DNA from: Fulverythrobacter ferritrahens
GTDB taxonomy: Bacteria > Pseudomonadota > Alphaproteobacteria > Sphingomonadales > Sphingomonadaceae
Assembly: GCF_020539485.1 (NCBI RefSeq)
Contig: NZ_JACDXU010000001.1
Span: forward strand, 1,240,001 to 1,304,000
Direction of reading: 5' to 3'
Length of the DNA stretch: 64,000 bases
Of the stretch, positions 26,308 to 38,838 are shown one piece after another. The notes below the pieces were generated by a model that saw only the letters and a program-made list of their open reading frames with translations, ran no database searches and was not told the origin of the DNA. Each line of letters opens with the position of its first letter. Within the stretch, counting starts at the first letter, position 1. Position numbers and translations under genes: made by a program.

Positions 26308-28473
26308 ATGAACCGCGTCAGACTGCTCCACTTCAACGCCGCACTCGGCCCGCTGGACTACCGGCTGCCCGAAGGAATGGACGCGCCGCCCGGAACGGTA
26401 GTGTCTGCCCCCCTCGGCCCGCGCCAGATCATCGGCATCGTGTGGGAGAAAGGCCGGCTGCCCGCCGACGAAGTGCCCGATGCCAAGCTGCGCCCGCTGC
26501 TGGGCAAGCTGCCCGTCCCGCCGCTGAAGGAGAGCCTGCGGCGGCTGATCGAATGGACGGCGGATTATTATTGCGCCCATCCCGCCTCGGTCGCGCGCAT
26601 GGTGCTTTCCAGCGGCGGGGCGCTGAAAGGCCCGGCGACGATGACCGAATATCGCCTGACCGACCAGACGCCGGAGCGCATGACGCCCCAGCGCGAGGCG
26701 GCAATCGACGCCTTGCAGGGCGAGCAGGCGACCATCCGCGAACTGGCGGGAATCGCAGGCGTTTCCGAAGGGGTGCTGCGCGGCCTCGTCAATCAGGGCG
26801 TGCTGGAGCCGGTGGAAGTCGATTGCGACCGGCCCTTCGAGCGGGCGCGGCCGGATTTTCATCTACCCTCCCTCTCACCCGCTCAGCGCGAAGTGGCGGA
26901 CCGGTTCGCGGGCGCAGTGAGCGAAGGCGGCTTTGCCCCCTTCCTGCTTGATGGCGTTACAGGATCGGGCAAGACGGAAACCTATTTCGAAGGCATCGCG
27001 GAAGCCCTGAAGAAGGGCCAGCAAGTGCTCGTCCTGCTGCCAGAAATCGCGCTGACCGAAGCCTTCCTGCGCCGTTTCGAGGACCGTTTCGGCGCGCCGC
27101 CCGTCACCTGGCATTCCTCGCTCAAATCCACCGAGCGGCGGCGGGCATGGCGGGCAATTGCGGCTGGCACGGCGCAGGTCGTAGTCGGGGCTCGTTCCGC
27201 CCTGTTCCTGCCCTATGCCAATCTCGGCCTGATCGTGGTGGATGAAGCGCATGAGGTGAGCTTCAAGCAGGACGATGGCGTGCGCTACAATGCCCGCGAC
27301 GTTGCCGTGATGCGCGCCCGGTTCGAGAAGATTCCGGTGATCCTCGCCAGCGCGACCCCGGCGCTGGAAAGCCTCCAGATGGCAGAGGCCGGGATTTACG
27401 AGAAGCTGGATCTGCCCAGCCGCTTCGGCGGGGCGGAACTGCCTGACATCGAAACCCTGGACCTTACCAAGGAGCCGCCCCAGCGTGGCCACTGGATCGC
27501 GCCCCGGCTGGTGGAGGAAATGAAGGTGCGGCTGGAACGCGGCGAACAATCGCTGCTGTTCCTCAACCGGCGCGGCTATGCCCCGCTCACCCTATGCCGC
27601 CATTGCGGCTATCGCTTCCAGTGCCCCAATTGCAGCGCCTGGCTGGTGGAGCACCGCCTGTCCCGCCGCCTCGCCTGCCACCATTGCGGACATGAGACGC
27701 CCACGCCCGACAAGTGCCCCGAATGCGGCGAGCCCGATTGTCTGGTCGCCTGCGGCCCCGGCGTGGAGCGCATTGCCGATGAAGTGGCGGAAATCCTGCC
27801 CGAGGCGCGGGTGGCTATCGCCACATCGGACACGCTGAACTCGCCCGAGAAGATCGCCCATTTCGTCGGCTCGGTGGAAGAAGGCGCGGTGGATGTGATC
27901 GTGGGCACGCAGCTCGTCACCAAGGGCTTCCACTTTCCCGAGCTGACGCTGGTCGGCGTTGTCGACGCCGATCTGGGCCTCGAAGGCGGCGATCTGCGCG
28001 CGGCGGAGCGGACCTATCAGCAGGTAGCGCAGGTAGCGGGCCGCGCCGGCCGTGGGGAGAAACGCGGCGAGGTGATCATCCAGACCCGCCATCCCGATGC
28101 CCCGGTGATCGCCGCCCTTGCCGCCGGAGATCGCGACGCCTTTTACGAGGCGGAGGCAGAGGCGCGCCGCCACGCCGGCGCCCCACCCTTCGGCCGCTGG
28201 GCCGCGATCATCGTTTCCAGCGAGGATGAGAACGAGGCGCGGGAGGCTGCGCGCCAGATCGGCGCGACCCGGCCCAATCTGCCCGACGTCCAGATTCTGG
28301 GCCCCGCTCCTGCCCCCTTGAGCCTTCTTCGGGGCCGGTATCGCCACCGCCTGCTGATCAACGCCCGCCGCTCAGCGCAATTGCAGGATGTGATCCGGGA
28401 ATGGCTGGGCTCTTTGAAATTTCCCGTTGGCGTGCGGGTCAATGTCGATATCGACCCCTATAGTTTCGTCTGA
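26308..28473 (+). CDS. priA: primosomal protein N' (PriA helicase)
   Basis: Restarts stalled forks by loading the replisome. Length is 721 aa. The N-terminal DNA-binding domain (RVRLLHFNAALGPLDYRLPE) is followed by Walker A GVTGSGKTE, DEAH box VVDEAHE, then four CxxC zinc pairs (LCRHCGYRFQCPNC, CHHCGHE, CPECGEPDC) and the late helicase motif QVAGRAGRGEK. Transcribed alone; convergent with ada. Confidence 0.96.
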   Translation: MNRVRLLHFNAALGPLDYRLPEGMDAPPGTVVSAPLGPRQIIGIVWEKGRLPADEVPDAKLRPLLGKLPVPPLKESLRRLIEWTADYYCAHPASVARMVLSSGGALKGPATMTEYRLTDQTPERMTPQREAAIDALQGEQATIRELAGIAGVSEGVLRGLVNQGVLEPVEVDCDRPFERARPDFHLPSLSPAQREVADRFAGAVSEGGFAPFLLDGVTGSGKTETYFEGIAEALKKGQQVLVLLPEIALTEAFLRRFEDRFGAPPVTWHSSLKSTERRRAWRAIAAGTAQVVVGARSALFLPYANLGLIVVDEAHEVSFKQDDGVRYNARDVAVMRARFEKIPVILASATPALESLQMAEAGIYEKLDLPSRFGGAELPDIETLDLTKEPPQRGHWIAPRLVEEMKVRLERGEQSLLFLNRRGYAPLTLCRHCGYRFQCPNCSAWLVEHRLSRRLACHHCGHETPTPDKCPECGEPDCLVACGPGVERIADEVAEILPEARVAIATSDTLNSPEKIAHFVGSVEEGAVDVIVGTQLVTKGFHFPELTLVGVVDADLGLEGGDLRAAERTYQQVAQVAGRAGRGEKRGEVIIQTRHPDAPVIAALAAGDRDAFYEAEAEARRHAGAPPFGRWAAIIVSSEDENEAREAARQIGATRPNLPDVQILGPAPAPLSLLRGRYRHRLLINARRSAQLQDVIREWLGSLKFPVGVRVNVDIDPYSFV

Positions 28474-28491
28474 ACGCCCGCCCTGCCGTTT

Positions 28492-29529
28492 TCAGCGCGC
28501 GCGTTCGCGGGAAAGCAGGGCCTCTTTGATGGCCGTTCCATAGGCATAGCCGCCGATCGAGCCATCGCCGCGCACTACCCGGTGGCAGGGGATCAGAACC
28601 GCGACATTATTGGCCCCGTTTGCCCCGCCCGCCGCGCGAACGGCCTTGGCATTACCGGCAGCGGCGGCGATTTCGGCATAGGACCGGGTCTCCCCCGGCG
28701 GAATCTTGCGCAATTCCCGCCAGACCGCTTCCTGAAAGGCCGTACCTTTCACATCCAGCGGAATGTCCCCGCCAGTGCCGGGGCTTTCAACGGCGGCCAC
28801 CACCTGATCCAGCAGGGCCGCGAAATCTTCCCCACCCTCCACCAGTTCGGCTGCCGGAAAGATCGCGCGCAGATGCTCTTCGCCCTCGTTGAAGGACAGG
28901 CGGCACACGCCCTTGTCGGTGGCGGCAACCAGCATCGGCGCCAGTGTGGTTTCCACCAGGGCCCAGCGGACGGTCACGCCCGCCCCGCCCTTGACCCATG
29001 CCGATGGCGTCATTCCCAACCTTCCCTTCATTCCATCGTAGAAGCGCGAAGGCGCCTCATATCCCGCATCATAGATCGCCGCCGTCACCGATCCGCTGCC
29101 GCTCAGCGCCTCGCGCGCGCGCGCGTCACGCAACGCGCGCGTATAAGAAGCCGGGCTCATGCCGGTCAGCCGCTTGAACACGCGCTGGAAATGGGTGGGC
29201 GAATAGGCCGTCAGCGCGCCCAGCTGTTCCAGCGTCCGAGGTGTCTGCGCGGCACGGATCGCGGCAATGGCGGCCATCACGGCCTGCTTGTCCCGCGCGG
29301 TCTCGTCGGGCTTGCAACGCTTGCAGGGGCGGAAGCCCGCGGCCTCGGCCCCGGCTTCATCTGCATAGAAGAGAGTGTTTTCCGGCAGGGGGCGGCGCGC
29401 CGGGCAGCTCGGGCGGCAATAGATGCCGGTGCTGGTCACCGCGACGACGAAGCGCCCGTCCTGCGAGCGATCGCGCTCCGCAAAGGCTCTCTGCATGGCC
29501 GCAAGGGTGGAAGGATCGGTTATTTCCAT
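28492..29529 (-). CDS. ada: bifunctional Ada: methylphosphotriester / O6-methylguanine-DNA methyltransferase and activator
   Basis: Adaptive-response protein, 345 aa. N-terminal zinc site: Cys38, Cys42, Cys69, Cys72 (YCRPSCPAR, PCKRCK), Cys38 being the methyl acceptor for phosphotriesters. An AraC-type HTH follows (about residues 88-180). The C-terminal MGMT domain has the acceptor Cys315 in LIPCHRVV. Methylation of Cys38 normally turns it into an activator of its own gene. Convergent with priA; no alkB or alkA lies beside it. Confidence 0.95.
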   Translation of the reverse strand: MEITDPSTLAAMQRAFAERDRSQDGRFVVAVTSTGIYCRPSCPARRPLPENTLFYADEAGAEAAGFRPCKRCKPDETARDKQAVMAAIAAIRAAQTPRTLEQLGALTAYSPTHFQRVFKRLTGMSPASYTRALRDARAREALSGSGSVTAAIYDAGYEAPSRFYDGMKGRLGMTPSAWVKGGAGVTVRWALVETTLAPMLVAATDKGVCRLSFNEGEEHLRAIFPAAELVEGGEDFAALLDQVVAAVESPGTGGDIPLDVKGTAFQEAVWRELRKIPPGETRSYAEIAAAAGNAKAVRAAGGANGANNVAVLIPCHRVVRGDGSIGGYAYGTAIKEALLSRERAR

Positions 29530-29703
29530 CTCGCCTCCCTATGCCATCAAAGGCGGCTACGCGTCCCGCATCTTGCGTTCAAACCCATAAGCTGCCGGAT
29601 TCCCCCTCTCGGTTCGGCCCTGTGACGGATAAAGCGCGGCCCCCGTGAAGTCAGCCCGCCAAAGCCGCTTGCGAAGCGCCAGTGCGAATGCGAAATCAGC
29701 GCC

Positions 29704-31272
29704 ATGGTTTCTTTCCATTTCCTGCGCCAGGCACTGGCTGCATGCTTCTGCCTGGCGTTGCTGCAGCTGGCTTCCGCCGCCCATGCCGATCCGTCCGACA
29801 TCGACGCCGCCTCGCGCGGGGTGGTGCGCGTGATCATCATTGGCGACGATAATGGCGGGGCATATCCCGTATCCCACGGCACCGGCTTTGCCGTGACGCC
29901 GGAACAGATCGTCACCAATGCGCATGTGGTGGAGGAAGCCCGGAGGGACCGGGATCTGTCCATCGCCATCGTCCCTTCGGACGGGGGCAAGGTGGTCTAT
30001 GGCAAGATCACCGCCTTTTCCCCGCGCAACGATCTGGCGATCCTCACTACCACCAGCCCGCTCAAACTGCCGCCCCTCACCATTTCGGGCACGCCGGAAA
30101 CCGATTCCGGCCCGGTCACCTCGGTCGGTTATCCGATGAATGTGGACCGGGCGCAGGGCCTGGGCGTGAATGACATCTTCCGGGCGCAGCCCCCGGTAAA
30201 GAGCCGTGGCTTCCTTTCCGGCGCGCGGCCCACGCGGGATTTCGACACGCTGCTGCACACCGCGCCCATCGGCAAGGGCAGCAGCGGCGGCCCTCTGCTC
30301 GATAATTGCGGCCGGGTCGTAGGCGTGAACAGCTTCGGCGCGGAGAGTGACGGTGCCGATGCGGAATTCTACTTCGCCGTTTCCACGCGGGAGCTGCTGC
30401 CCTTCCTGCGGACCAATAACATCACCGCGCAGGTCAATGGCCTGCCCTGCCGCTCGCTGGCGGAACTCGACGCCGCGGAACGCGCCCGGACCGAGCGTGA
30501 ACAGCTCGCCGCGCTCCAGCAGCAGCAGGCCAAGGCCGCACGCGATGCCCGGCGCACGGAAGAAGTCCGGCGCGAGGTGGAATTCGCAATCATCACCGAG
30601 CGTGAGAATGCGATGATGCTCACCGTGATTCTGCTGCTGTGCGGCATGGCCGGCGGCTTCGTCGCCTGGCGCGAACGGGATGAAGGCAAGATTGGGCCGA
30701 TGAAGATCGCAGCAGGTGCAGCGGCAGTGGCCTTGCTGGCCGCGCTTGGCACCTGGCTGGCCCGCCCATCCTACAATGATGTGGAAGACCGCGTGGCCCT
30801 GACCCTCAAGCAGGAAAAGAAGGCCGTCGGCGCCAGTGCGCGCCCGACGCAGGCCGTGGCGGCGACAGAGGGACGGATGATCTGCGTCGTCAATGTGGAG
30901 CGCAGCCGCATCACCAGCATCGCAACCGACGATATTCCGATCACCTGGACCGATCAGGGCTGCATCAACGGCCGGACCCAATATGGCCAGAAGGACGGGA
31001 AATGGTCCCGCATCCTCGTCCCGAATGACGAGGCCGCCGTTTCGGTAAATTCCTTCGATCCGGCAGCGGGGCAATATCGGGTGGAGCGTTACCTCCTGCC
31101 CCATGCCGCAATGGAGGCCGTCCGCCAGGCGCGGGAGGAATATGAAACGCCCCAATGCGGCGCGGCGCCTGCCGAGATTGCCGCCTTCGGCAACAATCAG
31201 GCGACCATATTCTCGCTCCTTCCCTCGCAGCCCAACGAGCGCGTGATCTACGATTGCCACCCCACCCAATAG
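29704..31272 (+). CDS. trypsin-like serine protease with membrane-spanning C-terminal part
   Basis: A 522-residue protein. A signal peptide (to AAHA) is followed by a trypsin-like domain with a full triad: His74 (TNAHVV), Asp110 (RNDLAIL) and Ser194 (GKGSSGGPLL). After residue 255 comes a coiled coil (AERARTEREQLAALQQQQAK), two membrane helices (about residues 300-360), and a C-terminal domain of some 140 residues with no known fold to me. There is no PDZ domain, unlike DegP/DegQ. The layout suggests a periplasmic protease tethered to the inner membrane. Monocistronic; atpHAGDC follows after 172 bp. Confidence 0.85.
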   Translation: MVSFHFLRQALAACFCLALLQLASAAHADPSDIDAASRGVVRVIIIGDDNGGAYPVSHGTGFAVTPEQIVTNAHVVEEARRDRDLSIAIVPSDGGKVVYGKITAFSPRNDLAILTTTSPLKLPPLTISGTPETDSGPVTSVGYPMNVDRAQGLGVNDIFRAQPPVKSRGFLSGARPTRDFDTLLHTAPIGKGSSGGPLLDNCGRVVGVNSFGAESDGADAEFYFAVSTRELLPFLRTNNITAQVNGLPCRSLAELDAAERARTEREQLAALQQQQAKAARDARRTEEVRREVEFAIITERENAMMLTVILLLCGMAGGFVAWRERDEGKIGPMKIAAGAAAVALLAALGTWLARPSYNDVEDRVALTLKQEKKAVGASARPTQAVAATEGRMICVVNVERSRITSIATDDIPITWTDQGCINGRTQYGQKDGKWSRILVPNDEAAVSVNSFDPAAGQYRVERYLLPHAAMEAVRQAREEYETPQCGAAPAEIAAFGNNQATIFSLLPSQPNERVIYDCHPTQ

Positions 31273-31350
31273 GCCGATCCCTTCCCCGGCTTTCGTTCGA
31301 CCTGTCTAAATCCGGGGCCGAGTCGGGTTGCGTTGTAGGAATGCCGGTGC

Positions 31351-31364
31351 TAGGCGCGCGCCTA
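31351..31364. promoter_or_regulatory. 14-bp perfect palindrome upstream of atpH
   Basis: TAGGCGCGCGCCTA is its own reverse complement and lies 81 bp before the atpH GTG in the only gap that can hold the atp operon promoter. It could be a regulator site. A TTGCGT hexamer 17 bp upstream is a weak -35 candidate. Confidence 0.4.
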
Positions 31365-31444
31365 CCTTGCTGGGGGCACCTTCGGGGGCCTCGTTTGGGC
31401 TGGGTACAGTTACCGTTTCTTCGGACCTAAAGGACCTTTCGCGC

Positions 31445-33531
<2,087 letters not shown>

Positions 33532-33570
33532 GCCCACGAGAACCCATAGCGGGACTAATAGGGAGCCGTC

Positions 33571-34449
33571 ATGGCCAGCCTTAAGGAACTCAAGGGCCGT
33601 ATCAACTCGGTCAAGTCGACCCAGAAGATCACCAAGGCCAAGCAGATGGTCGCCGCGGCCAAGCTGCGCAAGGCGCAGGCGGCTGCTGAAGCCGCCCGCC
33701 CCTATGCGGAGCGTCTGGCATCGGTGATGGGCTCGCTCGCCTCACGCATCACCGTGAGCGAGAGCAGCCCCAAGCTGCTGGCCGGCACCGGCTCCGACCA
33801 GCGCCACCTGCTGGTGGTGGTCAACACCGACAAGGGCCTGTGCGGCGGCCTCAATTCGAACATCGTCAAGGCGGCTGTCGCCAAGGCGAAGAAGCTGATC
33901 GCGGAAGGGAAGAAGGTTGAATTCTTCCTCGTCGGCAAGAAGGGCCGTGCGCCCATCCGCCGCAATTTCCCCGATGCGATCGCCGGGAATTTCGACACTT
34001 CGGATGTCCGCCAGCCGGGCTATGAGGAAGCCGAGAAGATCGCCGCCGAACTGGTCACCATGTATGAGGCCGGCAAGTTCGACGTCGCCCATCTCGTCTA
34101 TGCGACCTTCAAATCGGCCCTCGCCCAGGACCCGACTGAGCAGCAGATCATGCCCGTCCCCACTCCCGAAGCGGCTCCGTCCGCCAGCGGTGGTGCGGTG
34201 GTGGAATATGAGCCCGACGAGGAAGCAATCCTGGCCGAGCTGCTGCCGCGCTATCTGAAGACCCAGCTCTTCGGCGCGCTCCTGGAAATCTCTGCTTCCG
34301 AACAGGGCGCATCGATGACCGCGATGGACAACGCCACCCGCAACGCCGGCGAGCTGATCCAGAAGCTGACCATCCAGTACAACCGCAGCCGCCAGGCCGC
34401 GATCACCACTGAACTCGTCGAAATCATTGCTGGCGCTGAAGCGCTCTAA
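33571..34449 (+). CDS. atpG: ATP synthase F1 subunit gamma
   Basis: Central rotor shaft, 292 aa. The N-terminal helix starts [19 protein letters not shown], the middle has [10 protein letters not shown], and the C-terminal helix reads [20 protein letters not shown]. Third gene of the operon, between atpA and atpD. A short acidic insertion ([19 protein letters not shown], about residues 199-217) is of the kind seen in alphaproteobacteria. Confidence 0.97.
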   Translation: MASLKELKGRINSVKSTQKITKAKQMVAAAKLRKAQAAAEAARPYAERLASVMGSLASRITVSESSPKLLAGTGSDQRHLLVVVNTDKGLCGGLNSNIVKAAVAKAKKLIAEGKKVEFFLVGKKGRAPIRRNFPDAIAGNFDTSDVRQPGYEEAEKIAAELVTMYEAGKFDVAHLVYATFKSALAQDPTEQQIMPVPTPEAAPSASGGAVVEYEPDEEAILAELLPRYLKTQLFGALLEISASEQGASMTAMDNATRNAGELIQKLTIQYNRSRQAAITTELVEIIAGAEAL

Positions 34450-35943
<1,494 letters not shown>

Positions 35944-35947
35944 GCAG

Positions 35948-36205
35948 ATGGCTTTGCACTTCGAACTCGTCACGCCGGCCAAGCTGGTCCTTTCCGAGGA
36001 TGTCCACATGGTGGTCGTCCCCGGCGAGGAAGGCGAATTCGGCGTGCTGGAGGGCCACGCGCCCTTCATGTCCACCATCCGTGACGGGGCCGTTCAGGTC
36101 TATCGCACCGCGGGTGGTCAGCCTGAAGAGATCATGGTCCGCGGCGGCTTCGCCGAAGTGGGCACCAATGGTCTCACCGTGCTGGCGGAGCATGTGGAAG
36201 GCTGA
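35948..36205 (+). CDS. atpC: ATP synthase F1 subunit epsilon
   Basis: Rotor subunit, 85 aa, at the short end of the family: it has the beta-sandwich ([30 protein letters not shown]) but lacks the C-terminal helical hairpin that inhibits ATP hydrolysis in E. coli. Short epsilon subunits of this kind occur in alphaproteobacteria, where a separate zeta protein inhibits instead. Last gene of the operon, followed at once by a strong terminator. Confidence 0.95.
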   Translation: MALHFELVTPAKLVLSEDVHMVVVPGEEGEFGVLEGHAPFMSTIRDGAVQVYRTAGGQPEEIMVRGGFAEVGTNGLTVLAEHVEG

Positions 36206-36230
36206 TCCGGCCTCTGCTGACAAGCATTCG

Positions 36231-36260
36231 AAAGGGCGGCCTCGCGGGGCCGCCCTTTTC
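36231..36260 (+). terminator. rho-independent terminator of the atp operon
   Basis: Stem AAAGGGCGGCC / GGCCGCCCTTT (11 bp) with a 6-nt loop and a TTTTC tail, 25 bp after the atpC stop. Confidence 0.92.
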
Positions 36261-36316
36261 ATTTGGCCCTGCAACTTCTGGGCACCTCCGCAAGGAGGTG
36301 AGAGCTGCCCGCACTA

Positions 36317-36601
36317 TCACCGCCCCTTGCGCGTCGGTGCGTGGAAATCCGGCGGCTTGTTTGCGATCCAGCGGACGAAGCTGGAAATCACAGGATTGTC
36401 GAGCAGTGCCGCGTGCTGCCCACCCAGCCTGCACAGCTCCCCGTTACTGAAATTGGCGTGGATGGTGCGATGGCATATTGGATGGACCGGCACTGTCGCG
36501 CGGCCGCCTCTGGCCTTGGGAACGGTATGGTGCCACTCCACCCTCTCCCCGAGCGCGCGGGCACACAGCCAGCAGCTGAGGATGCCATTCGCTTCTGTCA
36601 C
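36317..36601 (-). CDS. small HNH endonuclease-like protein
   Basis: A 94-residue protein with an HNH-type zinc finger layout: SCWLCARALGERVEWHHTVPKARGG, then VHPICHRTIHANFSN. The two CxxC/CxH elements and the WHH at the catalytic position suggest a functional beta-beta-alpha metal fold. No mobile element or restriction partner is nearby; it lies between the atp terminator and a DMT transporter. A free-standing HNH protein of this size often has no known role. Confidence 0.8.
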   Translation of the reverse strand: MTEANGILSCWLCARALGERVEWHHTVPKARGGRATVPVHPICHRTIHANFSNGELCRLGGQHAALLDNPVISSFVRWIANKPPDFHAPTRKGR

Positions 36602-36717
36602 CTGGCCTTTTCCATGCCTTTCCCATGCCTTGTATTCCTACCACAAGTACTGGCCGAAAGCGGATGGGGCGGATTCCGGCGCTCCCTATCCGAGAGAACG
36701 TCACCCCATGTGGAACG

Positions 36718-37641
36718 CTAAACCGCGCTTTCCACTACATCCATATCGCGAATGGCGTTCACCCGGCGGCGGGCATCCCACCACATCAGCAACCCGGCCG
36801 AGATGATGACTGCCGCCCCCGCCAGCGTCACCAGATCGGGGCGATTGTCGAACAGAAGCCATCCCAGAATGGTCGAGGCGAGGAGTTGCACATAAGTGGC
36901 CGGGGCTATGGTCGAAGCCCCCGCGCGAGTGGTGCCGACATAGACCATCCAGTGCCCGATGGTGCCCGTACCAGCCACTACGAAGCAGCGCGCGATCACT
37001 GTCCAGTCCGGCTGGCCGATATGGAGCATGGCGATCCCGCTGGCATTGCCCAGTATCGCCGCGACGATCAGCAGGCAGGCGGCGACAGCGGCCACGAAGA
37101 ACTGCATGGAAAGCGCACTGCCCTGCCCGGCCGAGGCCCGGTTGGTGATGATCAGCAGGCTCATACCCAGCGCGGTGAGCAGCGGCAGGAAAGCGGGCCA
37201 GCCCAAAGTCATCACATTGGGGCGCAGCACCACCAGCACCCCGGCAAAGGCGACAATCACCGCCACCCAGGTGAGCGGTCGCACCCTTTCGCCCAATAGC
37301 GGGCGCGCCAGCAGTGCCGCGATAGCCGGGGCGACGAAGGATATGGCCACCGCCACAGTCAGCGGCATCAGAAAGATCGCGAAGAAGAAGCCCAGCGTGC
37401 CCATGCCGAGGCTGAGGCCACGCGCCACCTGCAGCCAGGGGTTCTGCGGAATGAAAGCACGCGCACCCTCCCGCCAGTAGAGCGCCGCGCCGGTTACCAC
37501 AGCCCCGATGGTGAAGCGCAATGCCGCCACCGCCCAGGGTGACCATGCGCCCGCTATGCTCTTGGTCACCGCATCGCCGCAGGTGAACAAGGCAAAGCCG
37601 GCCAGCGCGATCAACAGACCCGATCGTTCATTACCCTTCAC
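36718..37641 (-). CDS. DMT family (EamA) transporter, second of a tandem pair
   Basis: A 307-residue membrane protein with about ten hydrophobic segments in two EamA halves (GLLIALAGFALFTCGDAVTK; FLPLLTALGMSLLIITNRASAGQ). The substrate is unknown; the superfamily exports amino acids, drugs or metabolites. Its GTG start is embedded in the TGA of the upstream paralogue (GTGA), so the two are made together. The pair are clearly related to each other along their length. The open frame continues upstream antisense-style, but family length supports the GTG. Confidence 0.88.
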   Translation of the reverse strand: MKGNERSGLLIALAGFALFTCGDAVTKSIAGAWSPWAVAALRFTIGAVVTGAALYWREGARAFIPQNPWLQVARGLSLGMGTLGFFFAIFLMPLTVAVAISFVAPAIAALLARPLLGERVRPLTWVAVIVAFAGVLVVLRPNVMTLGWPAFLPLLTALGMSLLIITNRASAGQGSALSMQFFVAAVAACLLIVAAILGNASGIAMLHIGQPDWTVIARCFVVAGTGTIGHWMVYVGTTRAGASTIAPATYVQLLASTILGWLLFDNRPDLVTLAGAAVIISAGLLMWWDARRRVNAIRDMDVVESAV

Positions 37642-38552
37642 TTGGCCTCCGCTGCGTTGATTGCCCTGCGTCTGCTGTCCCACCAGAGGAACAGCCCCGC
37701 GCCGATGATGATTGCCGCGCCCAGCAGCGCGACCGGATCGGGCTTGTCGCCATAGAAGATCCAGCCGAGCCCGGTGGCCATCAGCAACTGGCCATAGGTC
37801 ATGGGCGCAATGGTGCCCGCGCCGGCCTTCATAGTGCCCATATAGATGAACCACTGCGCGAAGGTGGCGCTGATCCCGATGAAGGCACAGCGCGCCACCA
37901 CGCTCCAATGCGGCCAGTCCAGCGCGAACCTCTCGACACCCGAAAAATTGCCAGCAAGCGAGGCGACGATCAGGAACACCATCGCGGTGGCCGACATGTA
38001 ATATTGCATCGCCAGAACGCTGGCCGTACCCGCCACCGCACGGTTGGCGATGATCGTCACCGCCATGCCGGTCGCCCCGATCAGCGGGAACAGCGCACCC
38101 CAGCCCAGCGCCTCGAAATTGGGGCGCAGCACAATGATCACGCCGACAAAGGCGATGGCCGTGGCGATCCAGGCCGCAGGCCGTGCCGGTTCGCGCAGGA
38201 AGACCATGGCCAGCATGGCGGTGATCATCGGCTGAGTGAAGGCAATGGTGGTCGCTTCCGCTAGCGGCATGATCCACACTGCCAGGAACATGCCGATTGC
38301 CGAACAGCTGATCGCAATGCCCCGCAGCCATTGCAGCGGCGCGGAAGGCAGGCGGATGGCCTGCCACCCTTCACGCGAGCCCAGCAGCACCGCCAGTCCG
38401 ATCGTCCCCACCACATAGCGCGTCGCCGCCATGGCCACTGGGGACCATTGCCCCGCCATTCCCTTCACGATCGCATCGCCGATCGACAGGGTGCAGAAAC
38501 CGGCCAGTGCCCACATAAGGCCGGCTCTTTCATGATGGGGGTGGACTGTCAT
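37638..38552 (-). CDS. DMT family (EamA) transporter, first of a tandem pair
   Basis: A 304-residue membrane protein of two EamA repeats (MWALAGFCTLSIGDAIVKG; LFPLIGATGMAVTIIANRAVAG), some ten hydrophobic segments and a basic C-terminal tail (WWDSRRRAINAAEAK). It shares many positions with the gene directly downstream, with which it overlaps by GTGA. Substrate unknown. The tight coupling would suit a heterodimer, but DMT proteins usually act as homodimers. Confidence 0.9.
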   Translation of the reverse strand: MTVHPHHERAGLMWALAGFCTLSIGDAIVKGMAGQWSPVAMAATRYVVGTIGLAVLLGSREGWQAIRLPSAPLQWLRGIAISCSAIGMFLAVWIMPLAEATTIAFTQPMITAMLAMVFLREPARPAAWIATAIAFVGVIIVLRPNFEALGWGALFPLIGATGMAVTIIANRAVAGTASVLAMQYYMSATAMVFLIVASLAGNFSGVERFALDWPHWSVVARCAFIGISATFAQWFIYMGTMKAGAGTIAPMTYGQLLMATGLGWIFYGDKPDPVALLGAAIIIGAGLFLWWDSRRRAINAAEAK

Positions 38553-38838
38553 CGGCGGCGCTCCTCCTTATTTTTGTCTTATATTTTGGGCCCGGCTCTA
38601 GTCAGCCCATCCGGGCTTGGCGAGCGCAAATGCCTGCCATGCGCCTGCTGCACCGAGATTGATCGTGTGACGCATGCCCCAATTCGGGGAACCACCGGCA
38701 GGGGACAACCTGCAGTCCCGTATTTAGACAATTTCAAGGTTCGCAATCTATTCACCAAGTTTAGACAGGCCTCGTTTGGCACGGTTCATCGATGGCTGTG
38801 CAGCGGGTTGAACAAGCATAGGCCGCAAGGAGCGGGGA

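Noticed and set aside
36317-36601. A homing endonuclease or intron at the HNH gene
   Set aside because: It is a free-standing gene between intact operons, and no interrupted gene or intron is visible.
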